In this document: positions 32,923-42,112 of the stretch, piece by piece
Position numbering within the stretch: position 1 is the stretch's first letter
How the letters are laid out: each line of letters begins with the position of its first letter
DNA from: an uncultured Eubacterium sp.
Lineage (GTDB): Bacteria > Bacillota > Clostridia > Oscillospirales > Acutalibacteraceae
NCBI RefSeq assembly: GCF_934561735.1
Contig: NZ_CAKTGT010000010.1
Span: 1 to 60,741 of the forward strand
DNA: 60,741 nucleotides
Direction of reading: 5' to 3'
The notes under the pieces: generated by a model
Told to the model about the DNA's origin: nothing
Seen by the model: only the letters and a program-made list of their open reading frames with translations
Databases searched by the model: none
Position numbers and translations under genes: made by a program

Positions 32923-34666
32923 TAAACAGATATTAAAGCGTGTGCTTGCATATGTCAGCAGATATAAAGCGATGCTTGTTGCATCAATGCTTCTTGCACT
33001 TGTCAGCGTTGCCGGCTCACTTTACATTCCTGTTCGTATCGGTAATGTAATCGACTTTATAATTGATAAGGGACTTGTTCGGTTTGACAAGATTATTCCT
33101 ATTCTTATTGAAATTTGCGTTGTAATCGGTGTTGTGGCACTTTCTCAATGGGTGATGAATGTGCTCAATAACAAAATCACCTTTGGCGTTGTTCGTGATA
33201 TGAGGGACAAGGCTTTTGCAAAAATTGAAAAACTTCCTATTTCTTATCTTGATTCTCACCCAAGCGGTGAAATTGTGTCGAGGGTAATAGCCGATGTTGA
33301 CCAATTTGCAGACGGACTTTTGATGGGCTTCACCCAGTTTTTTACAGGTGTTGTAACAATTCTCGGTACTCTCATATTTATGTTCAAAATTAATTGGTGG
33401 ATTACAATCGTTGTGGTTGTTGTCACTCCGCTTTCGTTTATAATTGCTTCGTTCATTGCAAAAAACACTCACAAGATGTTTAAGCTTCAGTCCGAAACAA
33501 GGGGAGAGCAAACTTCGTTTATTGACGAAATGATAGGCAATGCAAAAACCGTTGACGCATATTCTCACGCAGATGAAAATATGCAAAAGTTTGACGAAAT
33601 CAACGGCAGACTTCAGGATTATTCGCTCAAGGCTGTGTTCTTCTCGTCAATCACCAATCCGGCTACAAGATTTGTCAATTCAATCGTTTATGCCGCAGTT
33701 GCAATGTTCGGTGCAATCCTTGCCGTCAAATCAAATCAAGAGGCAATCACGGTCGGTGTTTTGACCTGCTTCTTGTCTTATGCAAATCAGTACACAAAGC
33801 CGTTTAACGAAATCAGCGGTGTTGTTACCGAACTTCAAAACGCTTTTGCCTGTGCAGGCAGACTTTTTGAACTTCTTGCCGAGGACGAAGTTCCTGCCGA
33901 TGCTGAAAATGCAGTTGAACTCAAATCTGTTGACGGCAAAATGCAACTTACAAATGTTAATTTTTCTTATGTTGAAAATAAGAAACTTATCGAAAATTTC
34001 AATTTGTCTGTTCAACCCGGACAGAGAGTTGCAATTGTAGGTCCTACAGGTTGCGGCAAAACAACTCTTATCAATCTTCTTATGAGATTTTACGATGTAA
34101 ACAGCGGCTCAATTTTGCTTGATAATAAGGATTATAATGATATAACCCGCAAGTCGCTCAGAGAAAATTTCGGTATGGTTCTTCAGGATACATGGCTCAA
34201 AGCAGGCACTATCAAGGATAACATTAAACTCGGTGCCGAAAATGCTACTGATGAAGAGGTTGTAGAAGCCGCCAAAAAAGCACATTCTCATTCGTTTATC
34301 AAGCGACTTCCAAACGGTTACGATACCGTTATCGGTGAATCGGGCGGTTCGCTCTCGCAGGGTCAAAAACAGCTTCTTTGCATTACACGCTTAATGCTTT
34401 GCAAACCGCCTATGCTTATTCTTGATGAGGCAACCTCGTCAATCGATACGAGAACGGAAATTCGTATCCAAAAAGCTTTTGCTCATCTTATGGAGGGCAG
34501 AACAACATTTATAGTTGCTCACCGTCTTGCAACAATTAAAGAGGCGGATATAATTCTTGTTATGCGGGACGGCAACATTGTTGAACAGGGCACGCATAAA
34601 GAATTGCTTGCTAAAAAAAGTTTTTATTATGAACTGTATAATTCGCAGTTCCCATCGGTTAAGTGA
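32915..34666 (+). CDS. ABC exporter half-transporter, catalytically competent partner
   Basis: Second half-transporter, 583 residues. I chose the GTG at 32915, ten bases after GAGGAGG and overlapping the previous stop; the open frame extends far upstream (to 32663) but only as out-of-frame reading of the previous gene. It has six membrane helices, Walker A 'GPTGCGKTT', Walker B Asp504 with catalytic E505 in 'LILDEATSS', and the switch His in 'VAHRL'. Its signature reads 'LSQGQ' rather than LSGGQ, which pairs with the degenerate site of the partner, as in LmrCD/BmrCD/TM287-288. Likely a drug, lipid or peptide exporter. Confidence 0.93.
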   Translation: MTNKQILKRVLAYVSRYKAMLVASMLLALVSVAGSLYIPVRIGNVIDFIIDKGLVRFDKIIPILIEICVVIGVVALSQWVMNVLNNKITFGVVRDMRDKAFAKIEKLPISYLDSHPSGEIVSRVIADVDQFADGLLMGFTQFFTGVVTILGTLIFMFKINWWITIVVVVVTPLSFIIASFIAKNTHKMFKLQSETRGEQTSFIDEMIGNAKTVDAYSHADENMQKFDEINGRLQDYSLKAVFFSSITNPATRFVNSIVYAAVAMFGAILAVKSNQEAITVGVLTCFLSYANQYTKPFNEISGVVTELQNAFACAGRLFELLAEDEVPADAENAVELKSVDGKMQLTNVNFSYVENKKLIENFNLSVQPGQRVAIVGPTGCGKTTLINLLMRFYDVNSGSILLDNKDYNDITRKSLRENFGMVLQDTWLKAGTIKDNIKLGAENATDEEVVEAAKKAHSHSFIKRLPNGYDTVIGESGGSLSQGQKQLLCITRLMLCKPPMLILDEATSSIDTRTEIRIQKAFAHLMEGRTTFIVAHRLATIKEADIILVMRDGNIVEQGTHKELLAKKSFYYELYNSQFPSVK

Positions 34667-34684
34667 TAACCAAAAGGAGAAATT

Positions 34685-36121
34685 ATGAAAAAATTACAAA
34701 AAACATTATCAATCGTACTTGTTGCAGTTCTTGTCTGCCTTACATTTTGCTCGTGCTCAAATACGGGCAAAAGTATAATGACAGCTACATATTCAAATTC
34801 TGCCAACGATTCCGACGGTTTAAATCTTGCTTCCTCCGCAACATACATTACACAGGACGGCAAAACAAAAAAGAGCTTTTCTCTCAAGGGAAAGGCAGAA
34901 GAAAACAAGTATGTAACCGTTGATTTTGGAGACAGCGTCGATTTCAACACCGTTGTCCTCGGCGAGTCGGGTAAAAAAGTTACCTTGTTTGAAATTTACG
35001 GTTCAAACGAGCAGGATGCAAACTATAAGTTCCTTTATCAAAGCGATTGTATCGAGGGCGGACACACCTGCTTTTTGGGTGATGTAAAATACAGATACCT
35101 TCGCATTTTTGTAAATCAGGCTTCGGGCAAGTTCAATGTCAACAACTTTGAAGCTTATTATCTTAAAAATGAAAATGCAAAAAATCTCCGTGTAAACTCT
35201 TATTTAATTGCCGAGGATATTAAAGAAGATGCGGATTATTCCAATCTTGACGCACTCACCGATGTCATTGTTTTCGGTACTGCAAAATTTGATGGTCAGG
35301 GAAATATCAAGTTTTACGATAATGATTCAAATGAGGTCGATGAAAAGTACTATGCCGATAAAGTTAATCTTTTAAAATCAAAAATCGGCGAAAGAAAGAT
35401 TAATATTATTACAGACATTGCAATGCCTTACGGTGATGACAATGCCGATATCATATCAATGCTCAGCGATGAACATGTTGACAATCTTGTTGCAAATATT
35501 GTTGATTTTGTAAATAAATATGGCTTTGACGGCTATGATATGGACTATGAGTTCCCTAACAGCAAAAACGAGTGGAAACTCTTTAACAACTTCCTGCGTA
35601 AGCTTGACAAGGCTATGCCCGATAAAATCATTTCGCTTGCAATAGCACCTTGGGATTTGCAGTTTGATGACGATGTGCTTAAAATTATCGACAGGGCAGA
35701 GGTTATGCTTTATGATATGTTTACAGCCCACGGCTATCATTCAATTTTTTCAACCACCGTTAACGGAGTTAACAAGGCTCTGAAGGGCGGCTTCACCGCA
35801 GAGCAGATAGACCTCGGCGTTCCGTTTTATTCAAGACCTACAAACCGCCTTGGCTATTGGGGCAATTACAATCAGTTCGGCGATAAAATCGATAAGTACA
35901 CCAATCTCATTTACTTTAACGATTTTGACCACGACGGCAATCCTATGACCGCTCCGCAGTATATCAATTCTTATCAAATGATTGCTGATAAAACAGCGTT
36001 TGCCATTGATGCGGGCCTCGGCGGAATTATGATTTGGCATTATAGCTGTGATTTGCCGAGTGATAACAAACTTTCACTTTTCGGTGCAATCAGAGATACA
36101 ATGACCGCAAAACAAAAATAA
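34685..36121 (+). CDS. Lipoprotein with discoidin (F5/8C) and GH18 domains
   Basis: Extracellular, lipid-anchored glycosidase of 478 residues. The signal peptide 'LSIVLVAVLVCLTFCSC' ends in a lipobox-like C at about residue 22-24. Residues about 35-160 fit a carbohydrate-binding discoidin fold ('KYVTVDFGDSVDFNTVVLGE', 'YRYLRIFVNQ'). The GH18 barrel follows, with the catalytic signature 'FDGYDMDYEFP' (DGxDxDxE complete) and 'AIAPWD', 'DLGVPFYSRP'. GH18 enzymes cleave chitin, peptidoglycan-like or N-glycan GlcNAc linkages with retention. The nearby GH20 hexosaminidase could finish its products. Start behind AAAGGAG. It follows the ABC exporter by 18 bases and may share its transcript. Confidence 0.9.
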   Translation: MKKLQKTLSIVLVAVLVCLTFCSCSNTGKSIMTATYSNSANDSDGLNLASSATYITQDGKTKKSFSLKGKAEENKYVTVDFGDSVDFNTVVLGESGKKVTLFEIYGSNEQDANYKFLYQSDCIEGGHTCFLGDVKYRYLRIFVNQASGKFNVNNFEAYYLKNENAKNLRVNSYLIAEDIKEDADYSNLDALTDVIVFGTAKFDGQGNIKFYDNDSNEVDEKYYADKVNLLKSKIGERKINIITDIAMPYGDDNADIISMLSDEHVDNLVANIVDFVNKYGFDGYDMDYEFPNSKNEWKLFNNFLRKLDKAMPDKIISLAIAPWDLQFDDDVLKIIDRAEVMLYDMFTAHGYHSIFSTTVNGVNKALKGGFTAEQIDLGVPFYSRPTNRLGYWGNYNQFGDKIDKYTNLIYFNDFDHDGNPMTAPQYINSYQMIADKTAFAIDAGLGGIMIWHYSCDLPSDNKLSLFGAIRDTMTAKQK

Positions 36122-36146
36122 AAACATACTTAAAAATATGTACTTA

Positions 36147-36183
36147 AATAAAAGGCTTCTTTCACAAGAAGTCTTTTATTAAT
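36147..36183 (+). terminator. Terminator after the GH18 gene
   Basis: AATAAAAGGCTTCTT pairs with AAGAAGTCTTTTATT around a 4-base loop. Confidence 0.85.
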
Positions 36184-36210
36184 TTTGTATAAAAAATCGC
36201 ACGAAATTAA

Positions 36211-36239
36211 TTGATTTTATGTTACCTTTGCTGTATAAT
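36211..36239 (+). promoter_or_regulatory. Sigma-A promoter of the isomerase/GPH operon
   Basis: TTGATT (36211-36216), 17-base spacer, TATAAT (36234-36239). Confidence 0.8.
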
Positions 36240-36286
36240 TAAAACATTAAAATAAAGCTGTGAAAAATGTTGAGGAGAAATTTATT

Positions 36287-37621
36287 ATGAATTTTCAAAC
36301 AATATATTTGCCGATAGGCGTGCCGTCATATGATTTGGACGAAGCTCGTATGAAATATAACGATTCTATCGGTATGCTTAAATTGGTGGATAAAAATATA
36401 GTCGCACCCAACGGACCTATTGTGTCCGTTAAAGAACTTTGTGAATTTTTAAAGGATAAAAATCCGACTTTTGCCATTGTGCAGAATCTGACCTTTGCCA
36501 CCGGCGTTTTTATTACCGAAATTTTGAGAAGCGTTGACTGTCCTATTTTGCTTTGGACAATTCCGGAACCGGTTATTGACGGTCAAAGGTTACGCCTTAA
36601 TTCGCTTACAGGTGCGTATTCGGCGGCAAATGTTATGGAAAATCTCGGAAAAAATTTTTGCTATGTAATCGGCTCAACCTTTGCCGATGAAACCGTTGAT
36701 GAAATTAAGGCGGCACTTATTGCGGCAAAACTTAAATATTCGCTTACAAAGCTCAATCTTCTTCAGGTCGGCAACGCTCCGGCAGGTTACGGCTTCGGCA
36801 AGGGAATAGAAACCGAACTTATGCGTGCATTCGGCGTTAATCTTGTGTCGGTTGAAGCAAGACAGCTTATGGAAGCGGCAAATTCGTATGACGAGGACGA
36901 TGTAAGACATTTTATTTTTGATGTGCAGAATATCGTGCCTAATTTGTTTAATATAGACAGAGAAAATCTTTTTGCCGCAGGCAGACTTTTTAAGGCTTAT
37001 TTTGATTATTGCAATCAAAACGATATAGGTGCTGTGTCGTCTTGCTGTATGCACGATTTTATCAATGTATACGGCACTCCGATTTGTGCCGTGCTTTCGT
37101 TCCTTAACGACCTCGGCTTTCCTGCTGCGTGTGAGGCGGACGCATACGGTGCTCTGTCAATTTATATTTGCCAGTATCTTTCAAAAATGCCTGCGTATTT
37201 CGGTGACCCAGTTTCTATGGATGAGGAATACAATGCAATTACATTTTGGAATTGCGGTATGGCTCCGCCGTCTATCGCCCGTGAGGATTCAAGGGCACAG
37301 GTCGGCACTCACTACATCAGCGGTGTAGGTCCTGTTATGGATTTCGGCTGTCGCTCGGTAGACCATGCCACCGTGTTCAGAGTTGGCAAAAAAGCCGACG
37401 GCACATTCCGCTTTTTTATTGCAAAAGGCAAATCTCTTGACCGTTTCAAGCAGTTCTCGGGCACTACTATTGTGATTGAAACCGAAAATAATGTCAGGGA
37501 TATTATAGAAAAATCCGTTAAAAACGGATGGGAGCCGCACTATGCTGTTGCAATGACCGATATTTCAAAAGAACTTCGGGCGCTTGCCGATATGCTCGGT
37601 ATAGAAGTTGTTAATTTTTAG
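36287..37621 (+). CDS. L-fucose/L-arabinose isomerase family protein
   Basis: A 444-residue cytoplasmic protein resembling the fucose isomerase C-terminal fold, a Mn-dependent aldose-ketose isomerase. Marks are 'SCCMHDFINVYGTP', the metal-binding acidic pair in 'ACEADAYGAL', and 'GTHYISGVGP' with the later His. It is shorter than true L-fucose isomerase (about 590 residues), matching the family of short fucose-isomerase-like proteins whose substrates are often undefined. The ATG at 36287 follows GAGGAG; the upstream ATG at 36260 is discounted because the ribosome site lies after it. Operon with a GPH transporter 36 bases downstream, which probably imports its sugar. Confidence 0.8.
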   Translation: MNFQTIYLPIGVPSYDLDEARMKYNDSIGMLKLVDKNIVAPNGPIVSVKELCEFLKDKNPTFAIVQNLTFATGVFITEILRSVDCPILLWTIPEPVIDGQRLRLNSLTGAYSAANVMENLGKNFCYVIGSTFADETVDEIKAALIAAKLKYSLTKLNLLQVGNAPAGYGFGKGIETELMRAFGVNLVSVEARQLMEAANSYDEDDVRHFIFDVQNIVPNLFNIDRENLFAAGRLFKAYFDYCNQNDIGAVSSCCMHDFINVYGTPICAVLSFLNDLGFPAACEADAYGALSIYICQYLSKMPAYFGDPVSMDEEYNAITFWNCGMAPPSIAREDSRAQVGTHYISGVGPVMDFGCRSVDHATVFRVGKKADGTFRFFIAKGKSLDRFKQFSGTTIVIETENNVRDIIEKSVKNGWEPHYAVAMTDISKELRALADMLGIEVVNF

Positions 37622-37657
37622 TATAAACGATATTTTATCGTGAAAGGAATATAGCTT

Positions 37658-39073
37658 ATGGCGGATAATTTAACTCACGGCATAAAATTTAAGGATAAGC
37701 TCGGTTATGCACTCGGCGATATGGGCGGAATATTTACTTTTTCGCTTGTCGGTGCTTTTCAAAATAAGTTTTACACCGATGTTCTCAATATCGACCCGGC
37801 AAAAATTGTTGTGCTTATCTTGGTTGCAAGATTGTGGGATGCAATTAACGACCCTATTTGGGGTGCATTTATTGATTCCCGCAAGCCCACAAAGCAGGGC
37901 AAGTTCAGACCGTATATCTTTTGGTTTTCAATTCCGCTTGCGGTTGCATGTGTGCTGATGTTTACGGTTATACCAAATTTAACTCCGGCTAAATATCTTT
38001 TGTATGCGTATATTACATATATATTTTACGGTATGATGTACACCGCTGTTAACATTCCTTACGGCTCACTTGCTTCCGTTGTTACCGATGATGAAAAAGA
38101 ACGCTCCTCGCTTTCTATGTGGCGTTCGATAGGTGCGGGCGTAGGCGGACTTCCCGGTACTGTACTTCTTCCTATGATAGTTTATACCACCACGGGAACC
38201 TATGCCAACGGCACAAAAATTCAAGCCCTTGACGGTAATAAACTTACCCTTTGTGCCGCCGTTTTGGCTGTGCTTTCTGTTGTGATTTTCTTCTTTCATT
38301 ACAAGATGACCAAGGAGAGAATCAAGCCGCTTGCTAAGGAAAAAGGCGATTACAAGGTTACCCAAAGCATCAAGGATTTGTTTTCAAACCGTGCTTTTGT
38401 TATGCTTTCGATAGCCGCAATGTTCCTTATGGCTTTTCAGTTCTACTATCAGTCAACCTACACTTATCTTTTTACGGATTATTATCACAAGCCGGGACTT
38501 TATTCGCTGGTTGCCGTTTGCTCGTATCTGCCGATGGCTGTATTTATTCCGATTATGAACAAACTTATTGATAAGTTCGGCAAAAAGGAACTTTGCTCAT
38601 ACGGTATGTTCTTTGCCGCAGCTGTAACTTTTGTGCTGTTCTTTATTAAAACAAGCAATCCGTATGTGTTCCTTTTCTTCGTATTTCTTTCGGGCCTCGG
38701 TCAAACCTTCCTTGTGCTTGAATTATGGGCACTCGTTATGGATGTTATCGATTATCACGAACTTCGCACTCGCAGAAGGGAAGAGGGCACGGCTTATGCA
38801 CTTATTTCGTTTATGCGTAAACTCGGTCAAACCCTTGCCGGCGTCGGTCTTAATGCTCTTTTGGCATTTATCAATTACAATTCCGATGCTTCTAAGCAGG
38901 GCAAGGCACTTGCAGATGATGTTCTTGCAAAATTGTATGACATTTCAACCCTTGTTCCGGCAATTTTCTTCCTGATTATGGCTCTTGTTCTTTTCTTCGG
39001 CTTTGACCTTACCAAAAATAAAGTAACCGAAATGCACAATGCACTTATGAAGCAGAGAGAAGAAACCGATTAA
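37658..39073 (+). CDS. GPH/MelB-type MFS sugar transporter (second)
   Basis: Cation-coupled glycoside importer of 471 residues, twelve membrane helices. Canonical GPH marks are present: 'GDMGGIF', 'WDAINDPIWGAFID' (the D-x3-DP..G..D motif for cation and sugar), 'TKQGKFRPYIFW', 'MWRSIGAGVGGLPGT', and 'DVIDYHELRTRRREEGTAYAL' near the C-terminus. RBS AAAGGAA. It is more canonical than the GPH protein at 26.3-27.8 kb. Its partner is the fucose-isomerase-like enzyme, so a monosaccharide such as fucose or arabinose is the likely cargo (inference). Confidence 0.92.
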   Translation: MADNLTHGIKFKDKLGYALGDMGGIFTFSLVGAFQNKFYTDVLNIDPAKIVVLILVARLWDAINDPIWGAFIDSRKPTKQGKFRPYIFWFSIPLAVACVLMFTVIPNLTPAKYLLYAYITYIFYGMMYTAVNIPYGSLASVVTDDEKERSSLSMWRSIGAGVGGLPGTVLLPMIVYTTTGTYANGTKIQALDGNKLTLCAAVLAVLSVVIFFFHYKMTKERIKPLAKEKGDYKVTQSIKDLFSNRAFVMLSIAAMFLMAFQFYYQSTYTYLFTDYYHKPGLYSLVAVCSYLPMAVFIPIMNKLIDKFGKKELCSYGMFFAAAVTFVLFFIKTSNPYVFLFFVFLSGLGQTFLVLELWALVMDVIDYHELRTRRREEGTAYALISFMRKLGQTLAGVGLNALLAFINYNSDASKQGKALADDVLAKLYDISTLVPAIFFLIMALVLFFGFDLTKNKVTEMHNALMKQREETD

Positions 39074-39087
39074 ATCTTTAAAATACA

Positions 39088-39129
39088 AATAACCGATGCG
39101 TTTTTGATTTACGCATCGGTTGTTTTTTG
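39088..39129. terminator. Bidirectional terminator between GPH gene and nadE
   Basis: AACCGATGCG pairs with CGCATCGGTT around an 11-base loop, followed by GTTTTTTG. Confidence 0.88.
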
Positions 39130-39133
39130 TTTA

Positions 39134-41092
39134 TTACATAAAATCGTCAAAACTTGCGTCACTCGGCATTCTCCAATCACCACGAGGGGAGAGCGAAACC
39201 GAGCCGACCTTTGGCCCGTCGGGAATACAATTTCTCTTGAACTGACTGATGAAAAATCTTCTCATAAATACATCAAGCCACTTCCTTATTGTTTTTCTGT
39301 CATATACTCCGTCAAATGCTTTTTCAGCAAGCTTTTGGAGCTTTTCTTTTGTAAATCCGAATCTCACAAAATTGTAAAGGAAAAAGTCGTGCAATTCGTA
39401 CGGACCGATGTTGTCCTCCGTCTTTTGAGCAATTTTGCCGTTTTCGTCAGGCGGAAGAAGTTCCGGCGAAACAGGTGTGTCGAGTACATCAAGCAATATA
39501 GCCTTTGTTTTTTCGTCACTTTGGCTTGCAACATATTCAACAAGGTATCTCACAAGTGTTTTAGGCACAGAGGCATTCACTCCATACATGCTCATATGGT
39601 CGCCGTTGTATGTGCACCAACCCATTGCAAGCTCGGATAAATCACCTGTGCCCACAAGCAAGCAGCCCATTTTGTTTGCCATATCAAAAAGAATTTGCGT
39701 TCTCTCTCTTGCCTGTGTGTTTTCGTATGTAATGTCGTGCACATCCTCGCTGTGCTCAATGTCCTTTAAGTGCTGAATACAAGCGTCTTTTATGCTGATT
39801 TCCTTGATAGTCACACCGAGCGACTTCATCAATTCAATGGCGTTGTTGTAGGTCCTGTCGGTTGTGCCGAAGCCCGGCATAGTGATGCCGATGATGTCCG
39901 TCATAGGCTTGCCGAGAAGTTTCATGCTCTCAACCGCAACAAGAAGTGCCAGCGTGCTGTCAAGTCCGCCGCTGATGCCGATTACACAGCCGTTAGAACG
40001 AATGTGTTCAATTCGTTTTGCAAGTCCGCTTGCCTGAATTGCAAATATTTCTTCGCATCTTTCACGCACTTCGTCTTTGTTGCTCGGAACAAACGGGTGA
40101 GGGTCAATGTATCTGAACTTTAAATCGTTGTCAGGATTTAATTCGATTTTAGGCTCGTCATCATCGTCATCGTCATCATCATTATCAAAGCAAAAATCAC
40201 AAGTCAAATCCATAGTTTCAAATTCGCTGATAGAATTGTTGCCAAAGCTTGTGTCCTTTAGGCGAAGCGTGTTGAGCTTTTCGCAGTCGATGTCTGCAAT
40301 GGTGATTACATTCTCTCGGCTGAAACGCTTGCCCTCGGCAAGAATTGTTCCGTTTTCCGCAATGATTGTTGCACCGCCGAAAACAAGGTCCGATGTACTT
40401 TCGTATACGCTTGCACCGGCATAAATATATCCGCAGATACATTTTGCAGATTGCGTTTCAATAAGCTTCTTTCTGTACTGTGCCTTTGAAACATATTCGT
40501 CGCTTGCGGAAAGGTTAATTATAATGTTTGCACCCTCGGTCGCAAGTTTGTTTGACGGCGGGTTTGTCACCCACAAGTCCTCGCACAATTCAACTCCGAC
40601 AGTAATTTCGTTATCAAGTTTAATAAGCTTCTTTGTGGAAATCTCAAAACCGTATTCCTTTTCGTTAATCCATTCGTCGAAGCCTTCGTCCATAGCCTCT
40701 GCAAACCATCTTTTTTCGTAAAATTCATTGTAGTTTGGCAGATGCTTTTTTGGCACAGCCATCAAGATTTCACCTTTATAAATTACAAATGCACAGTTGT
40801 AAAGTGAGTTTTTTATAGCCCACGGAGCACCCACAACCACAACAATGTTTTTGTCTTTTGTGTATTCAACAATGTCGTAAAGTGCTTCGTTTGATGCTTT
40901 GATGAGTGATTTTGTAAAGAACAAATCTCCGCAGGAATATCCTGTTATCGAAAGTTCGGGAGTCACAAGAAGTCGCACACCTTGCTTTTCTGCATCGTAT
41001 ATTGCTTTTTTGATTTCAACCTTGTTGTAGCTCGGGTTTGCCACTTTCAATTTGAGGCTTGCCGAAGCTACTCTAAACATTCCGTAATTCAT
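39134..41092 (-). CDS. nadE: Glutamine-dependent NAD+ synthetase
   Basis: Last step of NAD synthesis: amidation of nicotinic acid adenine dinucleotide. The 652-residue protein has an N-terminal nitrilase-type glutaminase domain with the triad E46-K116-C170 ('PELSITGYS', 'VPKKHLP', 'VELCEDLW') and a C-terminal synthetase with the PP-loop 'SGGLDST' and 'GTGDLSELAMGW'. A run of eight aspartates sits in the interdomain linker ('FDNDDDDDDDDEP'), encoded by a GAT/GAC microsatellite at about 40155-40185. The ATG follows GAGGG. It is downstream of the aldose epimerase with a 13-base gap. NAD supply links loosely with Rex in the window. Confidence 0.96.
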   Translation of the reverse strand: MNYGMFRVASASLKLKVANPSYNKVEIKKAIYDAEKQGVRLLVTPELSITGYSCGDLFFTKSLIKASNEALYDIVEYTKDKNIVVVVGAPWAIKNSLYNCAFVIYKGEILMAVPKKHLPNYNEFYEKRWFAEAMDEGFDEWINEKEYGFEISTKKLIKLDNEITVGVELCEDLWVTNPPSNKLATEGANIIINLSASDEYVSKAQYRKKLIETQSAKCICGYIYAGASVYESTSDLVFGGATIIAENGTILAEGKRFSRENVITIADIDCEKLNTLRLKDTSFGNNSISEFETMDLTCDFCFDNDDDDDDDDEPKIELNPDNDLKFRYIDPHPFVPSNKDEVRERCEEIFAIQASGLAKRIEHIRSNGCVIGISGGLDSTLALLVAVESMKLLGKPMTDIIGITMPGFGTTDRTYNNAIELMKSLGVTIKEISIKDACIQHLKDIEHSEDVHDITYENTQARERTQILFDMANKMGCLLVGTGDLSELAMGWCTYNGDHMSMYGVNASVPKTLVRYLVEYVASQSDEKTKAILLDVLDTPVSPELLPPDENGKIAQKTEDNIGPYELHDFFLYNFVRFGFTKEKLQKLAEKAFDGVYDRKTIRKWLDVFMRRFFISQFKRNCIPDGPKVGSVSLSPRGDWRMPSDASFDDFM

Positions 41093-41105
41093 TTTTTACC
41101 CTCGG

Positions 41106-41981
41106 TTATATCATTGTAATTTTGTACTTGAATCCTGCCTGTTCGTTCGGTTCAAGTATTGTCATTCCACGCTTTTTTTCAATCTCGCTTGTTTCGTCGG
41201 AGCAGTTGGAAATTCCTGTCCACGGCTCAAGTGCAACAAAGTCGGCATTGCCGCACGCAGACCAAATAAGCAGGTTTGTCATATCCTGATATTCGATTTT
41301 TACACCCTTGCCTCTCGGTCCGATAAGCGTTGCCGATTTTGGTGCGATGTTGTCAAATATCATAGCGTCTTTTTCTTCAAACAAGTCGTGTCGCATTGCA
41401 ATTTCAGACTTGCTGCCAAAATCATCAAATCTGTTTTCAATGTCTATCAGTCCGCTGTGATGGTCGGGACGGAGATATCCGCCCTCAAGTGCTTTGTCAA
41501 ACACTACCTTGTAATCTTCAAACTTTTCGTTTTCGCCAAGCGGACAGTTAAACGCCGGGTGACCGCCGATAACAAACGGCATCTTTTTCTTGCCTGTATT
41601 CTTAACAAGATATTCAACGCTTACCGTTGAACCTATAAGCGTGTATTTTACTTCAAGTTCGTAGTCAAACGGAAAAGCCGCCTTGGTTGCTTCACTTGAT
41701 TTTTGTATGAATGTGATTGAATTTTTGCATTGCTCTTTGAGTTCAAACGGATTTATTCTTGCAACGCCGTGGCGTTTCATTACGCACTTTTCTCCAAATG
41801 CCGTGCCCTCGTTGTTCGGCAACATTCCAACAATAGGGAAGCAGATCGGCGCCTGACCGCTCCAATGCTCTTCGTCGCCCTGCCAAAGATATTCCGTGCC
41901 GTTTTTGAGCAGAGAAGTAAGCATTGCCCCTTTTGGCAAAACACAAACCTCGGCTTCGTTGCTTGTAATTTTGTATTTCAT
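41106..41981 (-). CDS. Aldose 1-epimerase family protein (LacX-like)
   Basis: Mutarotase-fold protein of 291 residues, converting alpha and beta anomers of aldoses or hexose-6-phosphates. Marks are 'GAMLTSLLKNGTEYLWQGDE', 'APICFPIVGMLPNN', 'MKRHGVARINPFEL' with the His of the first catalytic motif, 'FVIGGHPAFNCPLGE' with the second catalytic His, and 'VALEPWTGISN' with the catalytic Glu. The 'SGQAPICFP' and 'FVIGGHPAF' motifs are typical of the LacX/YeaD-like branch. The ATG follows TTAAGGTG. Confidence 0.9.
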   Translation of the reverse strand: MKYKITSNEAEVCVLPKGAMLTSLLKNGTEYLWQGDEEHWSGQAPICFPIVGMLPNNEGTAFGEKCVMKRHGVARINPFELKEQCKNSITFIQKSSEATKAAFPFDYELEVKYTLIGSTVSVEYLVKNTGKKKMPFVIGGHPAFNCPLGENEKFEDYKVVFDKALEGGYLRPDHHSGLIDIENRFDDFGSKSEIAMRHDLFEEKDAMIFDNIAPKSATLIGPRGKGVKIEYQDMTNLLIWSACGNADFVALEPWTGISNCSDETSEIEKKRGMTILEPNEQAGFKYKITMI

Positions 41982-42017
41982 AATTTCACCTTAAATCTAA
42001 AATGTATACATAATTAA

Positions 42018-42046
42018 ATTATAACTTAAAATAATCTATAATGCAA
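42018..42046 (-). promoter_or_regulatory. Promoter of the epimerase/nadE operon
   Basis: Minus strand TTGCAT (42046-42041), 17-base spacer, TATAAT (42023-42018). Confidence 0.7.
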
Positions 42047-42048
42047 TA

Positions 42049-42077
42049 TTGAAATAAAATACAATATGATATACAAT
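42049..42077 (+). promoter_or_regulatory. Promoter of the acidic orphan gene
   Basis: TTGAAA (42049-42054), 17-base spacer, TACAAT (42072-42077), almost back to back with the divergent epimerase promoter. Confidence 0.65.
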
Positions 42078-42112
42078 ACATTTATAAATCATTGTGATGT
42101 TAGGAGAAAATT

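Noticed and set aside
40155..40185. Asp codon run in nadE as a frameshift or assembly error
   Set aside because: The frame remains open with both domains intact on either side.
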